Below are positions 20,483 to 32,333 of a DNA stretch of 64,000 bases, piece by piece (the first letter of the stretch is position 1; each line of letters begins with the position of its first letter). The DNA is taken from NCBI GenBank assembly GCA_013368315.1, contig JAACJM010000248.1, positions 54,587 through 118,586 on the forward strand. Reading direction: 5' to 3'. The translations under genes were made by a program, and so were the position numbers. The notes below the pieces were generated by a model, which was not told the origin of the DNA, searched no databases, and was given only the letters and a program-made list of their open reading frames with translations. The stretch comes from Tetrapyrgos nigripes. Taxonomy: Eukaryota; Basidiomycota; Agaricomycetes; Agaricales; Campanellaceae.

Positions 20483-23400
20483 ATGGCCAAGAAGGCGAAG
20501 ACAAAGTCTGAGCGGGGCCCTGGGGCTCCTAGCACCCTCAACTCCGTTCGGGAAGCCTGGCTCAATACACGGTTCCAGGACTACGTGACTATTACCGACC
20601 AGAAGAAGAAGACGAAGTGGTTGAACAATACAATTTCAGACTGGTTTAAAGAGTTCCCTTATCACAAGGAGGAAGAACCAGAGGAATTCGCAATCATTAC
20701 ATATCTCGACTCCAAGGCCAAAAGCTCGTCGACAAGTTCTACCCCATCTGACGCAACTACGACCATCCCTGCTTCGGGCAGATCAGACACAGCTCATGCA
20801 TCTCCAGGAAACGATGCTGAAGAGTCCAACCCAAATCCCTTGTCGATGCCAACCGATATACCCCTTCCATCCTCTTCCACTGCAGCCACTAATGACGCAG
20901 AACCAGACTCGACTGGAGTTGTACCTGCTTCTCTCCTGTTCCCAGAGTCTGCTCCAGCTTTCGCCAACAATGCGAAGTTGGAGGCTTTGCTGAAAGACCT
21001 CAGTGAAGCCGATTTGCAATCAATACAAGCTCGGCGTGCGGTTCTTCGCGCAGAGATAGCCAAGGACAAGAGAAAGGCGAAGGTGCGTGTATGCATTGCT
21101 ATGTTTTGGCTATTTCTAATGTTGAATCACACAGAGCATCAGGGATTGGTTCAGTCACAAACGTATTCAAGCCAAGACAGCCTCAGGAGCGCGCAACCCA
21201 TTCAATCCATGGTTTAGTCAGATCAAGGAATTAGGGAGGGAATGCACTGGAACGCTGGGAGACCATCAGTGGTATATGAAGCACAAGGACTATAGCGAGA
21301 AGGTCAAGGAGGTGTTTGACAAGAAATGGGACGAATTGGATCAATCGGAAAATTTTTGTATGCATTACCGATGCTTGACCGCCAAGGAACTTCTGGCTGC
21401 GGAACCGGAGGAAGTCCAGGTGCAGATGAAGTTGGAGAACGAGGAAGACCATAAGCGCTGACTGAAGAATGCCCAGGCACTGTTGTCTGGGGAGGAGTTT
21501 TCATTGGAGGCTAGTGAGAACAGCATCGTTAAAGAGACGTATGTGCATTCATTTTGGACTGGCCGGTCATAGTGATACTGATTTGCATGTGTCTAGCTGC
21601 AGGAAAAATCTTGTCCTCATTGCGAAGCCTTTTGTCGACAGCGTGCAGACTTTCACCAACTTGTATACATTCACAGTGAGTGGACGGCCTCCCAGGCCAG
21701 GAGAAACCAAGTTCGTTTGCAAAGTGTAAGTTAGACAGGTTACTTGTTTACAAAATAATTTACTGATACATGACGGACATGGTTACAGGTTCAGCTCTGA
21801 CCCTGATACTCACAAGATTAATGATTATCGTCCGGAAGAGTTCAGATCGAAGGTGATGAGCTACTTCTTCGACTTCTTGCTTGATAAATATGGAGGTACG
21901 TGTATTATCTATTGATTTAGATATGTATTGACTATTGCGAACAGAGGCGGTGCCCAGGAGCCAAGTTACCCCTGAGGTGCAATCAGAGAAGGGAGCATCT
22001 GCCGAAATCTCTCAGGATGCGAATGGCGATGAAATTACGTTGGAAGATGATGTAGGTGGGAAAGGGGAAAAGAAGTCGGGTATGGAGGATATTGAGGATG
22101 GGAAGGGGAAAAAAGAGAAAAAGAAGGTGAAGCAAAAAAAGAAGGTGAAAGGGGGCAAGGCCGCAGAGAAAGTGACGACGAAGGAAACGGGTAAAGCGAA
22201 AGAGAGGGAGAATGATGAAAGGGAAGACGTGGACAATCGTGGGGGGAACAAAGGTGGAAAGCAGAAGAGAAAGAAGAAGGACATGGCTGAAGATGTTCAG
22301 GAGGATACCCCTGACCTCGAAGAGCCGCGTTGCAGTTTTCGTCCCCGTCCTACCCCTACCATGCTTCGGAACTTTCTCGACATGGTTCCTGATGGCTGGC
22401 TGACTTCAACTGTCATCGAGGGCCTCAAACGCATGCCGGCTATTGAGCTTTCGGCTGCAATCGAACAACTGGCTACGGGGATCAGTAGCGGGAGCGTGGT
22501 CGAGTTTAATCGGTTGGTCCAGGTGGTTGCCCGTACTTATCCGACTTATATGTTGGATGCGGTTATCGTGGAGAAGCGCAATGAGAATATCGACGAGGGG
22601 GACGAGGAGGCTGAAAATGAAATGGAGTGCGCATCCGTCACCTCTGCTGGTCCTACCCCGAAATCTCAAACAGACTCTGTACTGCCAACCTCAAAAGTGC
22701 ATCAAGCTCTGCAAGCTCTTCAGGAATATGCGCTTTCTCAGACTGCCGAAATACCTCATATCACGGTGGAATTGATACGAATATTAGGGGAAGGGTATCC
22801 GACAGCATGGGATCAAGCTGTCACAGCTGCCAGTCCGTTTGATAGAGACGAGGATCCCTCCTTAGCATTGGAACGGTTGGAAAAGTGTGTGCAAGAGTTA
22901 GGTCTGGACCAAGATGGCTTTATTGAGCGATCGACAGAGGTAGATCTGGATGATGCACCCCCCAAGTCTACTCCACCTTCTGCACCTGCAGGCTCTCCGG
23001 CTTACGCACCGGCTTCTCCACCTTATGCACCTGCAGACTCCCCAGCTTACACATCAGAGTCACCACCTTCACCTACAGACTCTCCAGCTTTTGCACCAGA
23101 CTCTCCAGCTTTTGCACCAGACTCTCCAGCTTTTGCACCAGACTCTCCAGCTTTTGCACCAGACTCTCCAGCTTCTGCATCATCGCCTCTTGCGAGTCTG
23201 ACAGGGGCTCCCATCTCGGCATTGTCTATGGCTAATGAGGTTGACGTTGATGACCGTCTGACTGGTGATGCATTTCCGGTATCCGAATCTGCGTCGGCAA
23301 CATCTTCAGCGTCTACTCCAGCTTCAACATCATCGCCGCAACCAAGTCTGACAGTGGCTCCGATCTCGGCATTGGTTGTGGCTGATGCACCTCCATCTGC

Positions 23401-24160
23401 CTCTGCCTCGGCAACGTCTCCAGCGCTGGACCAGACACACTGGCCACCTTGGATGAAATCTGCAGCGACGTATCTCCAGACCACGTTCCAAAAGCTGGAG
23501 TTTGGAGATTTGGGAGAAACGCTCTTGGAAGAATGGGCTATCTTTGAGCGTTGGCATGGGTATAATAATCCGAAGGTAAGAGTTATTTTATATGATGGTA
23601 CAAGAAAGGTGTTAATACGTGGTTATGACTGGTGGAAGTCTCAAGCAAACTGTTTCTCAAGCGAAGGAAGACCTCGAGCAGTTCATGAGTGGTATCACTA
23701 TGGACGCTCCTTCAAGGATTTTACGCCAAAACAGAAGGCTGACTCAGACCTCGTAAGCATGCCGGATACTTGGACTACATGGTGGTCTCAAATCAATCCG
23801 GATTGGCAGGAGAGGGAATCATCCGCTTCTGGGATGGGAAAAATAATCCTTGGAAGGAAAGGAGACGGCGATTGGTCGGATTTGGACAAGTCCGGTCCAG
23901 TTGGCATGCTAACAGTTCTCATGTGCTTAATCTGGTGGAAGGATTCTGATGCCGACAAGACCATTTGGGCTAGTGCAGTGCAGGACATCATTTTTGCATT
24001 CAAAGGGTTGAATAAGGGTAATCGGTTAAGTTGTTTCACTCTGATATCGTTTGCTTTGACTGATAAAAGTTCTATGTAGGTTGCGAGGAGTACGCCGGAA
24101 GTGCGATAACGAGGTTGAGGAAGAAAGCACACCCAAGCGTCGTCGAACACGTTCGAGTCT
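20483..24160 (+). pseudogene. Long intron-rich cargo gene, Agaricomycete family of unknown function
   Basis: Exon 1 (20483-21080) begins MAKKAKTKSERGPGAPSTL and has VREAWLNTRFQDYV and ISDWFKEFP. After a 50-nt intron the protein continues SIRDWFSHKRIQAKTASGAR, a Trp-Phe motif recalling the end of a homeodomain-like helix. A TGA at 21459-21461 breaks the frame (HKR-stop-LKNAQALLSG). Further exons give LVLIAKPFVDSVQTFTNLY and FRSKVMSYFFDFLLDKYG. From 21946 a lysine-rich probable nuclear signal, Pro/Ser/Ala linkers and the C-terminal block WTTWWSQINPDWQ...GPVGMLTVLMCLIWWKDS follow. The Trp-rich C-terminal block recurs in many Agaricomycete proteins of unknown function. The last exon is uncertain. 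The single stop could mark a pseudogene. Confidence 0.6.
23083..23166 (+). repeat. 21-bp coding tandem repeat
   Basis: Four near-identical copies of a 21-bp unit encoding the heptapeptide DSPAFAP in the disordered linker of the cargo gene. Looser Ser-Pro-Ala-Tyr-Ala-Pro units precede it (from about 22980). Confidence 0.88.
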
Positions 24161-24299
24161 TTCTTGATCTGTTCTGCAGCCTTTTCGGTCCCCACCCAGC
24201 TCGTTTCTTAAAATATCCAGTTCTTATACACGTCTCGGACACGTTTTTTTCTGTCATTGATACTTGCATAATGAAATATGTCGTTCATACTATAGATTG

Positions 24300-26155
24300 A
24301 GGTTACGAGTTTTTATGTACGTATATTTTTCGTATATTGATGACTTGACTCCATAACAATGGTTCTGACATTCTGAATGTTTCAGAGGACGATGATCGGA
24401 GAGTCTGAAAAGAAAATGGGTTATTGATATGAATACATATATGGAAATCTTAAGGCATGGATGTTCAGTATGACGGTTGAGTCGGTCACAGTGTGATAAG
24501 TACCTGGATAAGGCATACCTGCTCATACATACCAGAGAACCAGTGAGATATTATTGTGATTTATTCCTAAGAGGTTCTCGACACCGCTAGTTAACTCGTG
24601 ATGTGGCGCATGAACTTCTGACAGCGAAAACTTTTTGAAGGCGGTCAAGTAAGCTTCCAAAGGGAAGCCACTCGTCAATTCATGATGTGGCGCATGGTGG
24701 CGGGAGACTCGGAATGAACTTCTGACAGCAAAAATCTTAATCCCACATTACATACTTACACCACGAATATCTGATTTTAGGACCTGAATATATTTTATGA
24801 TTTGGAGAATCTTAGCTTTAAAGAATATTACAGAAGTGAAGTACAGTGATACAAAGGGACCAAAATGTAGCTGCCATCCACCAGCGAACACAGCATCAAG
24901 CCTGCCAGTCCAATTACATGAGGACGTGTTTCTTCTTCAAAGGCGTGGGTAGAAAGAGTGGGAATGGTGGATGCTAAATTCGGGTGAAGAATGATGTTGA
25001 CCAGAACGCATGATCACATATCAAGGTCATAGAGATGACTATATGTATATACATTGTCAGTAAAGTATGGTGAAATGATTCAGACAAACCTGCATTCACA
25101 AAGAATTCGGTGTCACTCACATATAATGACACTGGATCACGGCTATACAAATCTAATTTGAGAAGAAGAAAAAGCGTAAATTGAATACAAACCTCACCAA
25201 TTGTGGCAAATACAGTACTTCGGGCTTTCAACTCCATTGACATAGTCAGGACCTTCTGAGGCGTGCGGAGCGTGGTTGTGGCTGTAGGTGCAGTGTCGTG
25301 TGAAGAGTCGGAGAGGAATGTGGGATGAATGTCCGTGGCCTGGGCAGAAGTAGAAACGGCAGTGTGAGGCCGTTAACCGTGGGTGGAGAACGAGGTGAAG
25401 GATGGCCAGATGAGGAAGGAACAGTACTTTGACGTCGAGCCAGAGATCACTGCAGGAAAGTATTAGCGAGAGAATCAAATTGAAGATTGGTTGTAACAAT
25501 GAAGAGATAAACATGAGAAAGGGGGGAAAAAAGGACCTAGCCCTGCGAACAGGACGTACCAAGGTAAAGAGAAAGGTGACGGGGGTCACTTGGAAAAGGC
25601 CACCCGAAAACGGGTTGGGCGAGAGTGAGGCAACCAACGGGAAAAAAAAAAAAAAAAGACAAAACAAGCAAAAAAAAGTAATGGAAATGAATGTCGTTCC
25701 CGGGCCCTATGAGGACGGGCTCAGGGAATGAAACAAGAAAGTGAAGGACAGAGGAAACAGTGAAGATACATACTCAGACAGCGGCCCTGGTGATTAAATA
25801 TGTAGTACACGGTGCGTAGTAAGGATAAGCACCGGTGTGCCAATGGGCTGTCGATTAACAAGCATAAGAGCGAAGGACGGTTGGTGGTGGTTAATGTGTA
25901 AGAACAAACCGTAAACGTGACAAGTTTATGTGGCGAGTCCTATTTGGGAATAGCCCAAGGGATCCGATTCAAACAATACATAGATAAGTCCAAAATAGGG
26001 ATCAGCTACGGTGTGAAACCTGCTAAGTACGCAAAAGGAAAGCACTAGCATGGCGCCGAGGTACGGCTTGACCTGCCAGAGGCGGCATCCTGGAAACCCA
26101 GCTCAATTCCATCTGGTCCGGGGGATTTACAAATCGTAGTCCTGGGTTCGCCAGG
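24300..26155. other. Non-coding or undefined right interior of the 20-kb element
   Basis: No convincing gene. A short direct repeat (ATGATGTGGCGCATG-type with GAACTTCTGACAGC) occurs at about 24598-24635 and 24676-24735. On the minus strand 25390-25200 an open stretch is unusually rich in Cys and His (CPGHGHSSHIPL, RHCTYSHNHAPH, KYCICHN) and might be an exon, but lacks support. A run of 15 A lies at about 25640. Confidence 0.4.
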
Positions 26156-26174
26156 GTGATTTATAATTTGTACT

Positions 26175-27247
26175 ACAGCATTGCCTGCTGCGTTGTCTGC
26201 CTTGTCTGCTCCATCTGCCTCGTCTGCCTCGTCTGCCCCGTCTGCCTCGTCTGCCTCGTCTGCTCTGTCTGCCTCATCTGCTCCGTCTCCTCGTCTGCTC
26301 CGTCTGCCTCGTCTGCTCTGTCTGCCTCGTCTGCTCCGTCTGCCTTGTCTGCTCCGTCTGCCTCATCTGCTCCGTCTGCCTCGTCTGCCTCCTCTGCTCG
26401 GAGCATCTGCCTTGTCTGCTCTGTCTGCTGCGTCTGCCTCGTCTGCCTCGTCTGCCCCGTCTGCTCCATCCGCCTTGTCTGCCCCATCTGCTCCGTCTGC
26501 CTTGTCTGCCTTCTCTGCTCCGTCTGCCTCTTCTGACCTGTCTGCCCTGTCTGTCTTGTCTGCCTTGTTGTCTGCCTTGTCTGCCCTGTCTGCTCCGTCT
26601 GCCTTGTCTCTGCCTTGTCTGCTCCGTCTGCCTTGTCTGCTCCGTCTGCCTCGTCTGCTCCGTCTGCCTCGTCTGCTCCATCTGCCTCGTCTGCTCCGTC
26701 TGCCTCGTCTGCCCCATCTGCTCTGTCTGCCTCGTCTGCCCTGTCTGCTCCATCTGCCTTGTCTGCCTTGTCTGCTCCGTCTGCCTTGTCTGCTCCGTCT
26801 GCCTCGTCTGCCTCCTCTGCTCGGAGCATCTGCCTTGTCTGCTCTGTCTGCTGCATCTGCCTCGTCTGCTCCGTCTGCTCCGTCTGCCTCGTCTGCCTCG
26901 TCTGCCCCGTCTGCTCCATCCGCCTTGTCTGCCCTGTCTGCTCTGTCTGCCTTGTCTGCCTTCTCTGCTCCGTCTGCCTCTTCTGACCTGTCTGCCCCGT
27001 CTGTCTTGTCTGCCTCGTTGTCTGCCTTGTCTGCCTTGTCTGCTCCGTCTGCCTCGTCTGCTCCATCTGCCTTGTCTGCCTCGTCTGCTCCATCTGCCTC
27101 GTCTGCCCCGTCTGCCTTGTCTGCCTTGTCTGCCTTGTCTGCCTTGTCTGCCTTGTCTGCCTTGTCTGCCTTGTCTGCCTTGTCTGCCTTGTCTGCCCCA
27201 TCTGCCTTGTCTGCCCCGTCTGCCTTGTCTGCCCCGTCTGCCTCGTC
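26175..27247 (+). repeat. 9-bp minisatellite, right, direct part
   Basis: About 119 units of the same TCTGCCTCG/TCTGCCTTG family in the same orientation as the left array. It carries blocks also seen on the left (GCTCGGAGCATC at about 26398 and 26819; TTCTGACCTGTCTGCC at about 26531 and 26980). Between 27114 and 27190 it becomes a pure run of TCTGCCTTG. Confidence 0.95.
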
Positions 27248-27660
27248 AGACGAGGCAGACGAGGCAGCAGATGGGGCAGACAAGGCAGACAAGGCAGACA
27301 ACAAGGCAGACAAGGCAGACGGGGCAGACAGAGCAGAAGAGGCAGACAGAGCAGACAAGGCAGACAAGGCAGATGGAGCAGACGGGGCAGACAAGGCAGA
27401 CAGAGCAGACAAGGCAGAGACAAGGCAGACGGAGCAGACAGGGCAGATGAGGTAGACAAGGCAGACGAGGCCGAGACAAGGCAGACAGGCAGATGGGGCA
27501 GACAGGGCAGACGAGGCAGACAGAGCAGACAGAGGAGACAAGGCAGACAAGGCAGACAGAGCAGAGACAAGACAGACAGGGCAGACAGGGCAGACAAGGC
27601 AGACAAGGCAGATCAGATGGGGCAGATGTAACAGACTGAGCAGACAAAGATGACAAGGCA
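27248..27660 (-). repeat. 9-bp minisatellite, right, inverted part
   Basis: The array flips orientation at 27248 (GTCAGAC centre) and runs as GGCAGACAA units to about 27660. The outermost units belong to the right terminal inverted repeat. The flip makes a local hairpin of about 400 bp per arm. Confidence 0.93.
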
Positions 27661-28932
27661 GACACAGTAGTCTGCCCTTTTCCTGTCCAGCCTGAGCTGT
27701 CTATTTATATTTAGTAAAATTCAATTAACCTGGTTGAATGAATTCATTGTATTACATCCTGTAAATTTTCAGTAAGCCCTTCTGTATTACTTAATTGACA
27801 TGCACTGCAAATCCATCCAACAAGTCTCTTGTAAGTCCATTGGATATACATGATGACTTACAAAATAGTCACTTTTCAGTAAAGTCATTGTAATGTCTTG
27901 TGACTTACAAGTGTCTTACTGTGACCAGTCTGTCACACTGTATATTCGCCATTTAGCATGCAGGTTTTTTCCAGCGACTTACGAGATAGACTTTTAAAAC
28001 CTGCATCTTGTAATTCCCTTGTAAAATCACAAGTCTTTCTAGGGTATTACTGTGACACAGATGTCCCTCCGTAAATTCAGTGTAAATATGAGCAGTCTTA
28101 CCCAAGACTTTCAAGTTTTACCTTCTGGTAAGTCCTCTGTAAATTTTACTTGGTTTACAAATTGTCTTACTGTGACATTATCTCACACTGAAATACCCTG
28201 GTATTTCAGTTCTGTTTTACAAGAAGACATACTGTGACAAAAAAGTCACCTTGTAATTCCACTGTATGCTCTTCAATGCTATACTGTGACAAAGCCTCAC
28301 ACTGAAAGTCCATGGTATGTCCTTGCAGCTTACAATGGTCTTTCAGAATAGTCCTCATTTTTTGTCTATTTTGTAATACCCTTGTAAGTCAAGCCAACTT
28401 ATATATTGATTGGTTCTCCATAATACTCTTGTAATACTCCAGGAAGGCTGAGGATTTACCCGTGTTTGTAGCAAATGTTTCTTGTAATTCCTTCATAATA
28501 CAGCTAGTCTTACAAGTGTATTACTGTGACTTGATTGTCACTTTGTAAATTTCCTGCAGATTTTGCTTCCTTGTAAGTCCTTTGTAAATCTCTTTTGCCT
28601 TACTGTTTGTCATACTGTGATTATCTGTCACACTGAAATACTCCAGTATTTCTTATGTGTCTTACTACATGACATATTGTGACAAAAAGTCACTCTGAAA
28701 TTCCTGTGTAATTCCACAGTATATCCACCAAGGGTATACAGTGACAGCAAGTCACACTGAAAGTCCATGGTATTTCTTTGTGACTTACAATGGTCATACA
28801 AGGTTGTTCTAATTTTTTCTGTCTCTTGTAATACTAATGTATGACAAGGAGTCTTACATATTGATTGGCTTGGTGTAATACTCTTGTAAAACCTCAGTAA
28901 AGCAGAGGATTTACAAGTATTTGCACCCAGTG
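27605..28932 (-). repeat. Right 1.3-kb terminal inverted repeat
   Basis: Reverse complement of 8708-10030 with only scattered substitutions (for example near 27812, 27999 and 28460). It contains the same TTACAAG arrays and GTGAC/GTCACAGTA palindromes and ends CACCCAGTG before the ATA duplication. Confidence 0.9.
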
Positions 28933-31354
28933 ATAGAGAGATAGGATGAAGATAATCAGCAGGAGACAGTGTAATAAACCAAACAGGAGTGCCTAGAAAA
29001 GAAATCAAGGACCAAATTTCATTGCGCATATTTTTCTTGCTAGTCAAAGATCCCTGAACTTGAGAGCTAACATGGTCAATGTCATTCAATATACCGAAAC
29101 ATTTAGTCTCCTCAGGATTAGAAGGTATAACTTTTTCACCATCAATCATTCTCTGTGTAATATTCTTGACAACCAAAGAATCTAGAGACATAAGTCTTTC
29201 AACAACTGACTTAAAGTTTTTTCTTTTGGTAAGAAGAAAGCTTCCAGTAGATGAATTTTTGATTTGACGTATATTAAAAGCTATCATTGGAAAATAGAGA
29301 TCTTTCTGGAATCGCTTGTCATAATATTGCAGCTTGGCCTGAATTTGTGATTCTTCACTAAGCCTACCCTCAATATACTCATTTGAAAACCCACCATAAC
29401 CATATGGAAACAGCCATGGAAACATGCTTGGAAATAACGATGGATTATTATATATGCTCTGTGGTGTAGGATCAGATCTGATTCCTAATGTCTTTCCTCC
29501 AGTATGTAAATGGTAGAGTGCAAATGCCTTCAGTTTATTTACATCAGCATCTGTGTACTCTTTGCCACTAAGACCATGAACAACAAATGGGCAAGGACCT
29601 GAATCTGTGCCTTCCATTTCATCTGTGTCATGAACACTCATTGTTAATGGATCTTTGACAAGTTCTTCAGTTTCTGATTTCATATATTGAATTTCAATAG
29701 GTATTCCATACTCTGGGTAGGTTGCCAAAATTTCACTTGAAATGTTCAAAGCCTTATAGTCTTTATGATTTAATTTTAGCCATGTCAGTGCATCAGCAAC
29801 TTTATTTCTTCTAACTAATAAAGGAATTCTCTGTAATTCAGTTTTTGTAGGTTTTGCAGGTCCCATAAACACAAATGCAAGAACTTCACTTAGCTCCCTT
29901 CTTGATGGTGGTAGTACCTGATGAATTGTTGTGGTAGGATTTCCAAACATAACTGCATTTGCTATGAGTTTTCCTCTTCCAGATTTGACTCGTACTACAC
30001 ATCAGTTGTGTCTTATTCTTGCTATAAGAAGTGACTCAGCATAAGTCAAATCTTGAAGTTCTTTGGGAACTTCTCCAATCCACTGACCATTTGCAAGAGC
30101 TTTGATTGGAACATGATTCTTTTTGAGAGAAGAGTCACATTCCCCACAGATAAATTCACATCCTAATGCTAATATTGGCTCAGTCAAACTTTCCACTGCA
30201 TCATTGCTATGTTTCCGTTCTTTTCTTGACACATAGGGGCGGACCAGTAAGTCCCTATCAAATTGTGATTCCGTCAGTATTTTGGCTTGAGATAGCAGGT
30301 TCAACTGACCACATATAGCACATCCAACTTCTTCAAAATTTTTAGGTGAACAGTACTCAGCAATACCATTAAGTATTTCATGTCGTAACTTGAAAGTTGG
30401 TGGCTTTGGAGGAAAAGATGGGCTTTCTTCATTATGGAGAGTATTCTCAGTTATATTATGCAACTGTTGTTGAGCAGATTTTTTTGTAGTAGGAATTTTC
30501 TGAATCTTCCTGTGTATTTTTGGTTTAGGGACAAAGATATAGTGGTAAGTTTTACATGAATCTTCACATGTGTGAGTTGAAAGGATCTGTCTAATAGTCT
30601 CAATAACAGATTTCTTTGGTAATGTAATTTTATGCTTCTCCACCAGCATGCGTAGTTTGTTCTTTGGTAACTGTGTGACAATGAGATGGAGCAGAATACT
30701 ATCACACAGGACATAGTTTGCATATTGAGGAGCTTTAATTGACTGGGGAACTACATCAGCTAGCTCAAATTCAGACTGATCTGACAGGTTAACTCTCTCT
30801 TCCAACTGTATGAAAGTGATATGAGGTTGAAGCAATTCATAAGTTATTGGTTTGAGCTTCCCTCCACCTATTAGTTTAGCCATATATACTCTCTCAGAAA
30901 GTAAGCAAGGATTTACCCTGTAGCCAAGTCCCTTGCATAAATTCTGATAATTATGTCTGCGTAAAAAAAATCTGATAATTGATAGGAACACCAGGATCGT
31001 TTCAAGCTTCAAGTTGTGAATACAATGCAGAAGGTCATACTCAAGGGTAAATCTGTAATCAAACCCGTCTCTGACATAATAATACTGTGAATTCTGATTC
31101 TTATATGACGCCGTGAAAGCATCGTTGTTGAAATTGCAAGTAGCATTTGGATTAGGATAAACATTTTGGCAACTCAGCGTATTGCCATAACACATAAATT
31201 CGGCATCTGGTGGTTTATATAAATGCAAAATAGCTTCGGGAGTAAAATCAATTTCCGGAATCAAATCAATTTCCAAGGTTAAATCAATTTCTGGTGCAAA
31301 ATCAATTTCCATTTGAGAGAGCAAAGTGAGATTCACTGCAACCTGTAATACCAT
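28933..31354 (-). pseudogene. Helitron helicase, N-terminal third (Helitron-like N domain)
   Basis: Read from 31354. The first 450 codons include Cys pairs CAICG and CGEC that look zinc-binding, and end LIARIRHN followed by TGA at 30002-30004; the frame resumes as CVVRVKSGRGKLIANAVMFG. Relatives read RHNRCVVRV, so CGA to TGA is the likely change. Next come the conserved LPPSRRELSEVLAFVFMGP, a linker, FPWLFPYGYGG, the Helitron-like N domain (YYDKRFQKDLYFPMIAF, SFLLTKRK) and GTPVWFITLSPADYLHPISL, where the 20-kb element interrupts it. The start codon is the first in-frame Met; upstream exons cannot be excluded. Confidence 0.88.
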
Positions 31355-32330
31355 TGGTATGAGAAACTATACTGTAAGGATCAATGACAAACCTCTCCTT
31401 TCAGATTGCCTAGGTTTGATGCAGGTGGTTCAGTAAGAATTGATGGTACATAGACTTGCTGAGGACTTGCACGCTGAAACCCATGCAAGAAAGTGAGAAG
31501 TACAGGGCAAAATAGGTAGAAAAACGTAGCGAGGAGCATGGTTTTGAGACGTGGTAAGGGCACAGTAGTGTACAATGTGGTACGAGTCGAAGAGACGTGG
31601 CAATTGATTTGATGACTCATTACAATGGCAGGCAAATTCCGGTAAGTACAGTGTATTACCAGAGCAATGGCGTAATACGGCGGCCATATGGCGCCGTATC
31701 TGCGTGCCGTGTTCTAGATTCACGGGCCATTCCGACAGTCCTGGCGTCTAAAAGGGAGATGAGACAGTTGGTAGACTGTATACCCTGTTCTCCAACATCT
31801 GTTGATGCTCCAACTTTCACCCCTGGACGTTCTCACCACCAACACGTTTTGGCATCACTTCCACTCGAATCATTGTTGGGACCAGGAGATTCACCGACAA
31901 ACTCATCCTCCTCATCACCAAATGGTTGATACCTTTTTCACGAGCAAAGACAGAGCCCATTACCTGCAGACAATGTCGGAGTAGGAGAAAACTTCTTGGA
32001 TTTAATGTAGAAGGGTGGAGGGGAGGGCGAAAAAGAGGTCTCAGAGAGAGTAACAAACATCTTGACTCGTTTGATGGTAGTAGAGGCTGTGAGCCGGGTC
32101 TGAGATGGCAACGGAGGATCTTGAAAAGCCACGCAGCGTTCGCATGACAGCTCACTTACCCTCTCAAATATTCAGAGATCTGACATATGCAGGTAAATCA
32201 TGAATACCCATTTTACTAGACCTATCTACAATTGCAACATTGAACTACTTATCATGGTTGAGCATGATAAGTGAATACTTATACAACTGTTCAGAAAGAT
32301 TGTAGGTAGAAGGTAGATAAACATCATCAC
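31355..32330. other. Upstream flank of the Helitron gene
   Basis: A short minus-strand frame (31547-31381, MLLATFFYLFCPVLLTFLHG) begins with a hydrophobic segment and could be an upstream exon, without further support. A near-perfect inverted repeat (ACTTATCATG/CATGATAAGT) lies at about 32249-32274. The Helitron 5' end should be in this region or just beyond, but I cannot place it. Confidence 0.35.
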
Positions 32331-32333
32331 AAA

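Larger units (their letters stand above)
8708..28932. mobile_element. 20.2-kb KDZ-type transposon with CACTGG termini
   Basis: Ends are CACTGGGTGCAAA and its exact reverse complement, flanked by ATA duplications. The terminal inverted repeats are about 1.3 kb and nearly identical (only scattered substitutions seen), then pass into 9-bp minisatellites at each inner edge. The interior (about 11.2-26.1 kb) carries a KDZ transposase on the minus strand and at least four further genes, with a Tc1/mariner element nested inside. KDZ (Kyakuja-Dileera-Zisupton) elements are known to be expanded in Agaricomycetes. That this transposase moves this element is inferred from its position. Confidence 0.88.

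Noticed and set aside
26156..27665. Long frames over the right minisatellite (up to 477 codons)
   Set aside because: The same 9-bp repeat artefact; the peptide changes character exactly where the array flips orientation.
8708..28932. TET/JBP dioxygenase, sometimes linked with KDZ elements in basidiomycetes
   Set aside because: I looked for His-x-Asp and related dioxygenase motifs in the cargo exons and saw none.
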